Source: Rothia nasimurium (GTDB lineage Bacteria > Actinomycetota > Actinomycetes > Actinomycetales > Micrococcaceae). From it: DNA of 64,000 nucleotides. The DNA is taken from NCBI RefSeq assembly GCF_928391935.1, contig NZ_CAKMTD010000002.1:186001-250000 (forward strand), written 5' to 3'. A program made the translations under genes and the position numbers. The notes beneath the pieces are model-generated. The model did no database searches. It was not told where the DNA came from and saw nothing but the letters and a program-made list of their open reading frames with translations. This document shows, in pieces, positions 47,083 through 55,939 of this stretch; position 1 is the stretch's first letter, and each line of letters starts with the position of its first letter.

Positions 47083-47130
47083 AACACAATCCCCCGGCAC
47101 ACGCCGGGACGACCTCACAAGGAGCACCCC

Positions 47131-47946
47131 ATGAGCGAGAGCACCGCAGCCCAGGTAGCCGCCCCCACCCCCGCCGACCTCCGGATCGGTATCGACATCG
47201 GTGGCACCGGCATGAAGGGCGGTATCGTCGATACCCGCACCGGTGAGCTGGTTGGCGAACGCTTCCGCATTCCCACCCCCCAGCCCGCCACCCCCGAAGC
47301 CTGCGCGGCTGTCGTGCGTGACATCGTGGACGAGCTCCAGGGCCGGGAAATCGCCCCGGAACCTACCTCCTCTGTGGGTATCGACTTCCCCGCCATCGTC
47401 AAGAACGGGGTCACCCTCTCAGCTGCTAACGTCGATGAATCCTGGATCGGCGCCGACCTGGAGGGAATCATGAGCGAGGCCCTGGGCGGGCGGGCCGTCC
47501 ACGCCCTCAACGACGCGGACGCCGCCGGCCTGGCCGAAGCCGTCTTCGGCCAGGGCAAGGGCAAGGACGGCCTCATCGCCGTCATCACCCTGGGTACCGG
47601 TATCGGTTCAGCCCTGATCATGAACGGCCAGCTCATTCCCAACACCGAACTGGGCCACCTGGAAATCGACGGCCACAACGCCGAATCCCGCGCCTCAGCC
47701 CGCGCCCGGGAAATCCACGAACTCTCCTGGAAGAAGTACGGCAAGCGCCTGCAGCGCTACTTCTCCCATGTCGAGTTCCTCTTCTCCCCCGACCTCTTCG
47801 TCATCGGTGGCGGTATCTCCAAGAACCCGGAGAAGTTCATGCCCTACTTCGAAGATGAAATCCGCACACCCATGGTCATGGCAACCCTACGGAACAACGC
47901 CGGTATCGTCGGCGCTGCCCTCTGGGCAACCCAGCAGGAAAAATAA
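47131..47946 (+). CDS. ppgK: Polyphosphate glucokinase
   Basis: A 271-residue ROK-family kinase with GIDIGGTGMKGGIVD (ATP/polyP phosphate-binding), LNDADAAGLAEAVFGQG (catalytic Asp in NDAD) and TLGTGIGSALI. The length and the LGHLEIDGHNAESRASARAREI segment match actinobacterial PpgK, which phosphorylates glucose with polyphosphate or ATP. This supplies glucose 6-phosphate and, in time, UDP-glucose for the glycosyltransferases and Ugd downstream. Strong AAGGAG ribosome binding site. Confidence 0.95.
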   Translation: MSESTAAQVAAPTPADLRIGIDIGGTGMKGGIVDTRTGELVGERFRIPTPQPATPEACAAVVRDIVDELQGREIAPEPTSSVGIDFPAIVKNGVTLSAANVDESWIGADLEGIMSEALGGRAVHALNDADAAGLAEAVFGQGKGKDGLIAVITLGTGIGSALIMNGQLIPNTELGHLEIDGHNAESRASARAREIHELSWKKYGKRLQRYFSHVEFLFSPDLFVIGGGISKNPEKFMPYFEDEIRTPMVMATLRNNAGIVGAALWATQQEK

Positions 47947-47965
47947 CCCCTACATTCCTATGATG

Positions 47966-48053
47966 AACCCCACAACCTAGGTGGGGTTCCCCCTGAGTCA
48001 CAGACGGCCCCGCACGTCAACCCGCCCTGTGCGGGTCTGATGGGCAGGGCCGT
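47966..48053 (+). terminator. Tandem hairpins after ppgK
   Basis: First an 8-bp stem (AACCCCAC / GTGGGGTT, 47966-47988), then a branched structure closed by ACGGCCC / GGGCCGT (48004-48010 and 48047-48053) with an inner CCCGC / GCGGG stem. Neither has a strong T-run. Together they likely separate ppgK from the next operon. Confidence 0.65.
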
Positions 48054-48180
48054 CCTTGCGTCTACCCGGCCTTTCCTTCAGCTTTCATTTTTCTTTAACA
48101 AAGCAACCATAAAGTAGAACCCTGATTCCAGATAGTTCTGCCCTGACCACCCGGCTGGGCCCTGCCAGAAACCTGAGCCC

Positions 48181-49434
48181 ATGACTCACTCCCGCCCTGT
48201 AGATACCGCATATGAGCCGGTGCGTGTTGTGCTCTACAGCCATGATTCGCAAGGCTTAGGGCATGTGCGCCGCAACCTCTCTATTGCCCACCATATTGCC
48301 CAGACCGTCCCGGCCCTCACCGGGCGTCCTGTAGCTGGGCTGTTGGTTTCCGGCCTGCCCCACGCGGCAGCCTTCCCCCTCCCTGCCGGGTTTGACTGGG
48401 TCTTTATTCCGAGCGTGCATAAGTCCAAGGGCGAATACGCCTCCCGGTCCTTGGGCACCACCACCAAGCTCTTGGTCAAGCTCCGCTCCCAGCTCCTTGA
48501 GGCCTCCCTGCTGGGCTTCGCCCCGGACGTAGTAATTATCGACCGCCATATTTTTGGGGTCATGCGGGAGCTCCAGGGGCCCCTGGCCACCCTACGGCAG
48601 CAGCACCCCAAGGCCCACATCGTCCTGGGCCTGCGGGAAATCCTGGACGCCCCCGAGGTCGCCCACGCTGAATGGTACAAAAACGGGGACCCGCTCGACC
48701 TGCGGGAGGTCATTGACTCCCTCTGGATTTACGGCGACCCGGCTATCCACCACCCGGTCAGTAGCGGGGAGATTCCGGACGTTCTGGCCGATAAGGCCCG
48801 CTTTACCGGCTACCTGGCCCTGGGCCGGGAACTCACCGAACCTTCGGGCCAGGCCCACCCGGAGAACCCCTTTATCTTGACCACGGCAGGAGGCGGGGAG
48901 GACGGCTTTGCCCTGCTAGATACCATGGTTCAGGTTGAGCCCCCTGCCGGGTACGACCACCTGGTGGTAACCGGCCCCCAGCTGGCCGCTGAACGGTTCC
49001 ACCACCTGGTGGAGCAGGCAGCCCCCGGGGTTCAGGTCATTCACTCCCTGCCCGGGCTCAGCCAGCTCATTGGGCAGGCCTCCGCCGTGGTCTGTATGGG
49101 CGGGTACAACACCACCAACGAGGTACTGGCCACCGACACCCCCGCCCTCATCGTGCCTAGGGAGACGCCCCGCACCGAGCAGCTGATCCGGGCCCGGGCC
49201 CTGGCAGCCGCCGGGGTAGCCGACTACTGCCGGACGGCAGACCTCACCGTAGAGCGGGCCCGCACCTGGGTTACCCAGGCCACCGGCCGGGTGGTAGACC
49301 GCACCCACATTGAACGAGATGGCCTCTGGCGCACCGCAACCCTGGTGGCCGAAATCCTTGCCGCCCAGTCCCACGACCAAGGGGTACCTACCCCGTCACT
49401 TACCGAACCGATTACCCTCCAGGAGGACGCATGA
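48181..49434 (+). CDS. Glycosyltransferase of the MurG-like/COG4671 type
   Basis: A 417-residue GT-B protein. The N-terminal YSHDSQGLGHVRRNLSIAHH is the signature of the predicted glycosyltransferase family COG4671, and the C-terminal half has the MurG/GT28-like SLPGLSQLIGQASAVVCMGGYNTTNEVL nucleotide-sugar site, with TTAGGGEDG earlier. No membrane helix. It starts a run of six genes with overlapping ends (next start 49431, ATGA overlap). The donor and acceptor are unknown; the nearby Ugd makes UDP-glucuronate a candidate donor. Confidence 0.85.
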   Translation: MTHSRPVDTAYEPVRVVLYSHDSQGLGHVRRNLSIAHHIAQTVPALTGRPVAGLLVSGLPHAAAFPLPAGFDWVFIPSVHKSKGEYASRSLGTTTKLLVKLRSQLLEASLLGFAPDVVIIDRHIFGVMRELQGPLATLRQQHPKAHIVLGLREILDAPEVAHAEWYKNGDPLDLREVIDSLWIYGDPAIHHPVSSGEIPDVLADKARFTGYLALGRELTEPSGQAHPENPFILTTAGGGEDGFALLDTMVQVEPPAGYDHLVVTGPQLAAERFHHLVEQAAPGVQVIHSLPGLSQLIGQASAVVCMGGYNTTNEVLATDTPALIVPRETPRTEQLIRARALAAAGVADYCRTADLTVERARTWVTQATGRVVDRTHIERDGLWRTATLVAEILAAQSHDQGVPTPSLTEPITLQEDA

Positions 49435-50639
49435 CCCGCATAGGCTACATTCTCAAGGTCTACCCCCGTTTCTCAGAGACTTTTGTGGTCACTGAGATTT
49501 TGGCGCGGGAAGCTGCCGGTGAGGACCTTTCCATTTACGCCCTGCGTCCGACCACCGACACCCGCTTCCACCCCGAACTGGCCCGGGTGCAGGCCCCCGT
49601 CACCTGGATCCCCCGTTCCTCCCAGTCAGCCCGTTTCTGGGAGCAGGTCGCCGCCTCCCTGACGGACGAGGATATGCAGCAGCGGTTCGCAAGGATCCTA
49701 CCCCAGCTCCTGGAGCTATCAGCCAGCGACGTGGCCCAAGGGGTGGCCCTGGCTGCCCGGGTTCGCAAGGACGGTATCACCCACCTGCACGCCCACTTCG
49801 CCTCCCTGGCAGGACGCATGGCCTGGGTCGCCTCCCAGCTGACCGGGATCCCCTACACTGTCACCACCCACGCCAAGGACATCTTCCACGAGTCCGTAGA
49901 CATGACCTGGCTACGGCGAATCTGCGCGGACGCTAGGTCAGTCATTGCAATTTCTGACTACAACCGCGCCTACCTGGAGCGCGTCCTTGAGGGCACCGGG
50001 GCCAATATCGTCTTGCAGTACAACGCCCTGGAACTAGACCGCTTCCCCTTCCAGCTGCCCCCCGTTCCGTCTGCAGGCCAGCCCCTGCAGATCGCAGCCG
50101 TCGGCAGGCACGTCCCCAAGAAGGGCTTTGCCCAGCTACTGGACGCCCTGGCCCTGCTCGACCAGCGCGGGGTTGACTTTAGGCTAACCCTGGGCGGCTC
50201 CGGTGAACTCACCGGCCAGCTCAAGCGCCAGATCACCCAGCTAGGACTAGAGCACAAGGTCACCCTGCCCGGGCCCCTCACCCAGCAGGAAGTCCGCCAC
50301 CTACTCGCTAACGCCCACGTCTTTGCTGCCCCCTGCGTCCCCGCCGAGGACGGCAACGTCGACGGCCTACCCACCGTCGTCCTCGAAGCCATGGCCTGCG
50401 GCACCCCCGTGATCGCCACCCGCGTCACCGGCCTGCCCGAGGTCATTCACGACGGCCGCACCGGCCTGCTCCTCGAACCCTACGACGTCGAAGCCCTGGC
50501 AACTGCCCTAGAAGATCTTGCCGCTGGCCGGGTTGCCAGCCGGGACCTAGCCACCGGGGCCCGAGCCCTCATCGAACAGAACTTTGACAGCCGCACCCAG
50601 GCTAAAGCCCTAGCGGCCCTGGAGAAAGAAGAAAACTAA
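49431..50639 (+). CDS. Family 4 glycosyltransferase
   Basis: A 402-residue GT4-type GT-B protein. The N-terminal domain (YILKVYPRFSETFVVTEILA) resembles colanic/exopolysaccharide transferases, and the C-terminal domain contains AVGRHVPKKGFAQLLDAL and the E-x7-E type site CVPAEDGNVDGLPTVVLEAM with GTPVIATRVTGLPEVI. It probably adds a sugar to a lipid-linked or small acceptor. Four-base overlap with the upstream gene and one-base overlap with the next (TAATG). Confidence 0.9.
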   Translation: MTRIGYILKVYPRFSETFVVTEILAREAAGEDLSIYALRPTTDTRFHPELARVQAPVTWIPRSSQSARFWEQVAASLTDEDMQQRFARILPQLLELSASDVAQGVALAARVRKDGITHLHAHFASLAGRMAWVASQLTGIPYTVTTHAKDIFHESVDMTWLRRICADARSVIAISDYNRAYLERVLEGTGANIVLQYNALELDRFPFQLPPVPSAGQPLQIAAVGRHVPKKGFAQLLDALALLDQRGVDFRLTLGGSGELTGQLKRQITQLGLEHKVTLPGPLTQQEVRHLLANAHVFAAPCVPAEDGNVDGLPTVVLEAMACGTPVIATRVTGLPEVIHDGRTGLLLEPYDVEALATALEDLAAGRVASRDLATGARALIEQNFDSRTQAKALAALEKEEN

Positions 50640-51766
50640 TGCGTATCGCCTACGTCTGTGTTGATCCCGGTATTCCGGTCTTTGGCACCAAGGGCGCCAG
50701 CGTCCACATCCAGGAGGTCGTGCGGGAGTTCCTGGCCCTGGGGCACGAGGTCAAGGTCTTTGCTGTGCGTTCCGGCAAGCAGGTTCCAGCCGACCTCGCC
50801 ACCCTACCCACAGCCTTCTACCCCATCAGCACCAAGGAGGCCGCCGAACGGGAACTAGCCCAGCAGGAGGTAGCCCAGCGCATAGTGGATGACATCCAGG
50901 CCTGGGGGGCCAACCTCATCTACGAACGCTACTCCCTCTTCTCCACCGTCATCGCTGACTCCGCCACCCCCGGCGTCCTGGAAATCAACGCCCCCCTCAT
51001 TGACGAGCAAATCCAGCACCGCGTCCTGGTCCACCGGCAGGCCGCCGAAGAAGCCCTGGTGGCCCAGCTGAAGGCAGCTACCCTGGCCTACGCGGTCTCC
51101 GAGCAGGTCGCTGCCTGGGCCCAGCAGAAAGCAGACGGGGTCACCGTCCCTGCCATTCCCAACGGGGTCAGCACCAGCCGGATCACTCCCTCCCCCGAAG
51201 AGGACGGAGCCCCGGTCGTCACCTTCGTCGGCACCCTCAAGCCCTGGCACGGGGTCACCGACCTGATCACCGCCGCCTCCCTGGCCCGCCAGCCCTGGCG
51301 GCTACGCATCCTAGGCGACGGACCCGAACGCGAGAACCTGCAGGCCCAGGCCGCCGAGCTCGGCCTGGACGTCGAATTCTCCGGGGCCCTAGCCCCCGAA
51401 GACATGCCCGCCGCCCTGGCAGGCTCCGCCCTGGGCGTGGCCCCCTACCCGGCCCCGTCCGCCAGCGACGACCACTACTTCTCCCCCCTCAAGGTCTACG
51501 AGTACCTGGCCGCTGGCCTACCCGTCGTCGCCACCGCCATCGGCCAAATCCCCGACATTATCGAAGGGGCCGGTACCCTGGTGCCCGGATCCGACGCCCC
51601 CGCCCTTGCAACCGCTATCGACGAGCTGGCAGCTAACCCCCAGCTCAGGGAAACCTACGGCAGGCAGGCCCGCCACCTGGCCGAAACCAAGCATTCCTGG
51701 GCCCAGGTTGTCGAACAGGTCTTTGCCCTAGCCCATGTACCGGACGGTGAGGTAGCCCGTGGCTAA
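50639..51766 (+). CDS. Family 4-like glycosyltransferase
   Basis: A 375-residue GT-B protein: N-terminal GASVHIQEVVREFLALGHEV, C-terminal VTFVGTLKPWHGVTDLI, LRILGDGPERENL and YFSPLKVYEYLAAGLPVVAT. It is a different subfamily from the preceding transferase. The start codon shares its A with the upstream stop, and the stop overlaps the start of the ABC exporter gene by eight bases, so these proteins are likely made in fixed ratio. Confidence 0.9.
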   Translation: MRIAYVCVDPGIPVFGTKGASVHIQEVVREFLALGHEVKVFAVRSGKQVPADLATLPTAFYPISTKEAAERELAQQEVAQRIVDDIQAWGANLIYERYSLFSTVIADSATPGVLEINAPLIDEQIQHRVLVHRQAAEEALVAQLKAATLAYAVSEQVAAWAQQKADGVTVPAIPNGVSTSRITPSPEEDGAPVVTFVGTLKPWHGVTDLITAASLARQPWRLRILGDGPERENLQAQAAELGLDVEFSGALAPEDMPAALAGSALGVAPYPAPSASDDHYFSPLKVYEYLAAGLPVVATAIGQIPDIIEGAGTLVPGSDAPALATAIDELAANPQLRETYGRQARHLAETKHSWAQVVEQVFALAHVPDGEVARG

Positions 51767-53558
51767 ACGCATTCACAAGAAAGCCCTGCGCCGCACCCTC
51801 GAACTCATCGGGCCCGACATCAAGCCCCAGCGCACCCTGGCCGCCAGCGGCACCCTGGCCCTCCTCTTCGAGGTAGCCTTCCGCGTGCTCGAACCCTGGC
51901 CCCTCAAAATCGTGGTGGACGCCCTCTCCGTCAGCCTGGGTGCCCAGCAAACCGGCCCAGCCGCCTCCTGGACCCTCCTGATCTGGTGTGCCCTGGCCCT
52001 GGTCGGAATCGTCGGCATGCGGGCCCTGTCCAACTACCTGGCCACCGTCGCCTTCACCCTGGTTGGCTCCCGGGCCTCCACCCTGCTGCGTGCCCGCGTC
52101 TTTAACCATGTGCAGGGCCTGCACCAGGGCTTCCACGCCCGCAACCGCTCCGCCGATACCGTCCAGCGAATCGTCGGTGACGTCGCCAAGCTCCAGGAAG
52201 TAGCCGTCACCGCCGGCCTGCCCCTGATCGCCAACATGCTGACCCTGGTGGTCATGCTGGTGGTCATGCTGGTGATCGACCCCATCCTCTCCCTGGTGGT
52301 GGTTATCGCCCTGGTCATCTTCCCCCTCATCTCCCGGGGGACGGCCAAGAAAATTGCCCAGGCCTCCCGCAAGACCCGCAAGGCCGAGGGCCAGCTAGCC
52401 AATACGGCCCAGGAATCCCTCTCCTCTATTAAGGTGGTGCAGGCCTACGGGCTGGAAGACCACATCGGCCAGCGGTTTGTCTCAGCCAATAAGAAGTCCC
52501 TCAAGGACGGCGTGCGGGCCAGGCGGCTGGCCGCCCGGCTTGAGCGCGGTACGGACGTGATCGTCGGTGTCGCCACGGCTGCCGTCATGCTGGGCGGGGC
52601 CTGGCGGGTCATGGAAAACCACATGACCATCGGCGATTTGGTGCTCTTTACCACCTACCTCAAAACCACCATGAAACCCCTGCGTGACATGGCCAAATAC
52701 ACTGGCCGTATTGCCCGGGCAACCGCTAGTGGCGAGCGCGTCGCTGACCTGATGGACATTGAAAACGACCTGGTGCAGCTGGCTGAGCCTGAGAAGCTGG
52801 GCCAGGTTGAGGGCCGACTGGTCTTTTCTGATGTCTATACCGAGTATGAGGGGCACCCGGTCTTGCGGGGGCTGAATCTGACGGTTGAGCCCGGTGAGTT
52901 TGTGGCTGTGATTGGCCCCTCGGGTGCGGGTAAGTCTACCTTGGTGAGCCTGTTGGGCCGGTCTCAGGATCCGGTGTGGGGTACGGTCAGTATTGACTCG
53001 ACGACTATTGCCACTACGGATATGGAGGAGTTGCGGTCTAATATTTCGCTGCTGCACCAGGAGGCTGTGCTCTTTACTGCCTCGATCCGGGAGAATATCC
53101 GCTATGGCCGTTTTGACGCGACCGATGAGGAGATTGAGGCAGCTGCCCGGGCGGCCCATGCTGCCCCCTTCATTGAGAAGCTCCCTGATGGATATGACAC
53201 CATGGTTGGTGAGCGGGGCGGTACCCTGTCGGGTGGTCAGCGTCAGCGTATTGCGATTGCCCGGGCCCTGCTGCGGAATACCCCGATTGTGGTGCTGGAT
53301 GAGGCGACGACCGGCCTGGACCCTGAGTCTGCTGGCCTGGTCATGGACGCTATCGAGCAGCTGGTTGAGGGGAAGACGACCCTGGCGGTTACCCACGATA
53401 CTGAGGTTGCCCTGCGGGCTGACCGGGTGGTCTGGTTGCAGGACGGCCGGGTTCAGCTCGATGGCTCCCCGGCTGAGTTGTTGAAGTCTTCGAAAGTGTT
53501 TAGGACCTGGGTGTCTGCTGGTGAGCAGAACCCTCATGAGTTGCGAGTGGAGGTCTAA
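51759..53558 (+). CDS. ABC exporter, fused permease-ATPase (MsbA-like)
   Basis: A 599-residue type IV exporter half-transporter: six membrane helices within residues ~20-320, then a nucleotide-binding domain with Walker A GPSGAGKST (386-394), signature LSGGQRQR, Walker B TPIVVLDEATTGLD and the H-loop VTHD. It should work as a homodimer. The neighbours (three glycosyltransferases, two kinases, Ugd) suggest it exports a lipid-linked or small glycosylated product. Drug export is the other possibility. GTG start with GAGGT upstream, overlapping the previous gene. Confidence 0.93.
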   Translation: MAKRIHKKALRRTLELIGPDIKPQRTLAASGTLALLFEVAFRVLEPWPLKIVVDALSVSLGAQQTGPAASWTLLIWCALALVGIVGMRALSNYLATVAFTLVGSRASTLLRARVFNHVQGLHQGFHARNRSADTVQRIVGDVAKLQEVAVTAGLPLIANMLTLVVMLVVMLVIDPILSLVVVIALVIFPLISRGTAKKIAQASRKTRKAEGQLANTAQESLSSIKVVQAYGLEDHIGQRFVSANKKSLKDGVRARRLAARLERGTDVIVGVATAAVMLGGAWRVMENHMTIGDLVLFTTYLKTTMKPLRDMAKYTGRIARATASGERVADLMDIENDLVQLAEPEKLGQVEGRLVFSDVYTEYEGHPVLRGLNLTVEPGEFVAVIGPSGAGKSTLVSLLGRSQDPVWGTVSIDSTTIATTDMEELRSNISLLHQEAVLFTASIRENIRYGRFDATDEEIEAAARAAHAAPFIEKLPDGYDTMVGERGGTLSGGQRQRIAIARALLRNTPIVVLDEATTGLDPESAGLVMDAIEQLVEGKTTLAVTHDTEVALRADRVVWLQDGRVQLDGSPAELLKSSKVFRTWVSAGEQNPHELRVEV

Positions 53559-53559
53559 A

Positions 53560-54753
53560 GTGGGTGTTTCTGCTACTGTTGCAGCCCTCGATGCCCTGCT
53601 GGATCCTGGTTTCCTGGCTGAGCTCTTGGGCCAGTCTGTGGAGCTGACCAGCCTGCGGGTCAAGCCCGGCACCTCCCTGCTTGCTGGGCTGCGTCCCGTC
53701 CCTGCCTCCTTGGGGTCTGCCGGGGCGGACGGCGTCGGGCAGACTGGTGCTGGCCAGGACGGGCCTGCCCCGGCCTGGGTGCGTCTGATGTGGCCTGCTG
53801 GGGCCGGTAAAACCTCCCGGCACCAGGCCAAGGCTGAGGCCCTGGGGCTGGCTGCCCCGGTCTTTACCCCGCCCCTCCCCTTCCTACCAGGGGCCCTGCT
53901 GCAGGTGGGCCCCCTCGCGGCTGACCCCAAGCTGATGAAGCCCCTGGCTGACACCGGCGTCCTGGCCCAGCCTGAGGCCCGGGTTCTGCGCTATAACCCT
54001 GCCCGCCGGGCCGTCGTTGCCTACCAGGACCAGGAAACCGGGGGCACCCGGGTGGTGCGGGTCCTGGCCGGGGGTAAGCTGGCCGATACCGCCGTCCACC
54101 AGTTCCTGGCTGCCCACCTGCCCGTCCCCGAGCTGCTACCTGCCGATTCGGCTACGGGCCTACCTGCCCTAGCCTTTGTGGGAGACAGGGACCTGTCAGG
54201 GGGCCAGACCCCTGAGCAGGCTGAGGCTGCCGGGGCCCTCTTCGCCCGGCTTCACGCTGTGGAACCCTCAGCCGACCTAGCCCGGCACCTCGCTGGCCGG
54301 GAATCCGACGGGGCCCAGCAGTTGCAGATCCACGCCAGGGTGCTTGAGCCCCTGGCCCCGGATCTTGCTACCCGCTGCCTCACCCTGGCAGGCCGCCTAC
54401 CTGCCACAGCTGGCCAGCCCGTGCTTATCCACGGGGACGCCTCCCCCGACCAGGTGCTCACAGAGGGGCAGGGGGTAACAGCCCGCTACTGGCTCACCGA
54501 CTTTGACCGGGCCCACCTGGCCCCACCAGCCACCGATCTAGGCTCCTACCTGGCCACCAGCGACCCGGTCGCCGGGGCCGCCTTCCTGGAGGGCTACTAC
54601 GGGGCCGGGGGACGCCCGGTGGCCGGGGACCAGATTCAGCTGGGTACCGCCCATGCCCTGGCCCACCGTCTCACCGAGCCCCTGCGCACCGGCCGTCCTA
54701 GCTGGCGGCAGGAGATTGACCACCGACTCACCCAACTTGAGGAGCTGCTATGA
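53560..54753 (+). CDS. APH-fold phosphotransferase (first of a pair)
   Basis: A 397-residue protein with the aminoglycoside-phosphotransferase/choline-kinase fold: HGDASPDQ (His 291, Asp 293, Asp 297) as the catalytic loop and TDFDRAH (Asp 314, Asp 316) as the metal site. The N-terminal lobe is Gly/Ala-rich and hard to align. The substrate is unknown; its place in a sugar-transfer operon points to a sugar or a glycolipid head group rather than an antibiotic. The GTG at 53560 has GGAGG 7 bases upstream, one base after the exporter stop; the longer frame is not used. Confidence 0.85.
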   Translation: MGVSATVAALDALLDPGFLAELLGQSVELTSLRVKPGTSLLAGLRPVPASLGSAGADGVGQTGAGQDGPAPAWVRLMWPAGAGKTSRHQAKAEALGLAAPVFTPPLPFLPGALLQVGPLAADPKLMKPLADTGVLAQPEARVLRYNPARRAVVAYQDQETGGTRVVRVLAGGKLADTAVHQFLAAHLPVPELLPADSATGLPALAFVGDRDLSGGQTPEQAEAAGALFARLHAVEPSADLARHLAGRESDGAQQLQIHARVLEPLAPDLATRCLTLAGRLPATAGQPVLIHGDASPDQVLTEGQGVTARYWLTDFDRAHLAPPATDLGSYLATSDPVAGAAFLEGYYGAGGRPVAGDQIQLGTAHALAHRLTEPLRTGRPSWRQEIDHRLTQLEELL

Positions 54754-55835
54754 CCCTCTCCCCTGCCCTGGCAGCCGTCCGCGCCGCCCATGCAGACCAG
54801 ACCCCCGGGCCTGTGCGCCGGGCCTGGCCGGGAGCCGACGGCACCCTCACCGCTGAAATCGTGGACGGCAACGGCCACCTTCGCGCCGCCACCGTCGACG
54901 CCACCGGCTCCCTCCACCTGCTTGACTCCGGCCAAGACCGCAAGCTCCCCGAACTTGCGCCTGACCTGGCCGCCCCCGGCGCCAGCCTGCTGGTCCACCG
55001 GGCCGGTAAGCGGGCCGTCGTCAAGCACCCCGAGAAGGTCACCAAGCACCTCAAGGCCGCCAAGGTACCCGGCGTGGTTTTAGCCACCCAGGCCGTAGGC
55101 TTTTTAGCCTCCGACGTTGGCTTCACCACCGCCCAGGTCATCCAGGTCACCGAAACCTCCCTAGCCACCAGCCTGCTCCCCGGCACCACCCCCTACGAAC
55201 TCGCCGAGCAGAGCATAGGGGCCTGGCAACAGTTCGCCACCCTCTGGCCTAGGTTCCTAGCAGCTGGGGCCTACTACCACGCGGCAGGAGGCACCATACC
55301 CGGCCCCGGCGGGCCCTTCCGCCCAGCGGAGCACGGGGCCGCCCAGGAGAAGGCCGTCCTTGACACCTGGCTCGCCCAAGCCCGAACCCACGGATCCATC
55401 AGCGGCCCAGGAATCGACCCCAGCGACCTCGACGACCTCACCGCCAGTGCCACCTCCACCATGGCCCGGCTCCTGTCAGGCCCGCCCAGCCCCACCGCCC
55501 TACTCCACCGCGACCTTCACGATAAGCAACTGCTCTGGGACGGCACCCACCTCGGAATCCTGGACCTCGACACCGCTGCCTGGGGCGAACCCGAACTCGA
55601 CCTCGGCAACCTCATCGCCCACCTCGAACTCAGAACAGTCCAGGGCAAAATCAGCTACGACACCTACCTCGAACAACTCGAACACGTTCAAGGCATGGCC
55701 GTCAACACCGTCAAAAACCGGGAAAGACTAGCCCTCTACACCCAAGCTGCCCGCATACGCATCGCCTGTGTCTACAGCTTCAGACCCACCTCAGCCGACT
55801 GGCTCGGAAACTGGATCACCAGAACCCTCACCTAG
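54750..55835 (+). CDS. APH-fold phosphotransferase (second of a pair)
   Basis: A 361-residue protein of the same broad fold: LHRDLHDKQ (His 253, Asp 255) and LDLDTAAWGEPELDLGNL (Asp 272, Asp 274). The first ~100 residues form a separate beta-rich region unlike the first kinase. Position 259-260 has Lys-Gln where APH enzymes usually have Gly/Asp-Asn, so activity needs testing. The start overlaps the preceding kinase gene by four bases (ATGA). The function is likely linked to the first kinase and the exporter. Confidence 0.83.
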   Translation: MTLSPALAAVRAAHADQTPGPVRRAWPGADGTLTAEIVDGNGHLRAATVDATGSLHLLDSGQDRKLPELAPDLAAPGASLLVHRAGKRAVVKHPEKVTKHLKAAKVPGVVLATQAVGFLASDVGFTTAQVIQVTETSLATSLLPGTTPYELAEQSIGAWQQFATLWPRFLAAGAYYHAAGGTIPGPGGPFRPAEHGAAQEKAVLDTWLAQARTHGSISGPGIDPSDLDDLTASATSTMARLLSGPPSPTALLHRDLHDKQLLWDGTHLGILDLDTAAWGEPELDLGNLIAHLELRTVQGKISYDTYLEQLEHVQGMAVNTVKNRERLALYTQAARIRIACVYSFRPTSADWLGNWITRTLT

Positions 55836-55939
55836 ACCCGGCACCCACCACCCCAGCGGGGTTAGAGCCATCACACCGACAAACTCAACCCCGCGTCTTA
55901 TCATTTGAAATAACTCCACCACTTTAAGGAACCAAAACC

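Noticed and set aside
46168..47127. 319-residue minus-strand frame opposite map
   Set aside because: Low-complexity Gly/Val/Asp composition typical of antisense frames; map has all five metal ligands.
52482..53954. 490-residue minus-strand frame across the exporter and kinase genes
   Set aside because: Arg/Gln/Pro-rich antisense shadow; both plus-strand genes have full catalytic motifs.
53560..55835. Aminoglycoside resistance genes
   Set aside because: The fold is shared, but the operon context and divergent N-terminal lobes argue for a metabolic role.
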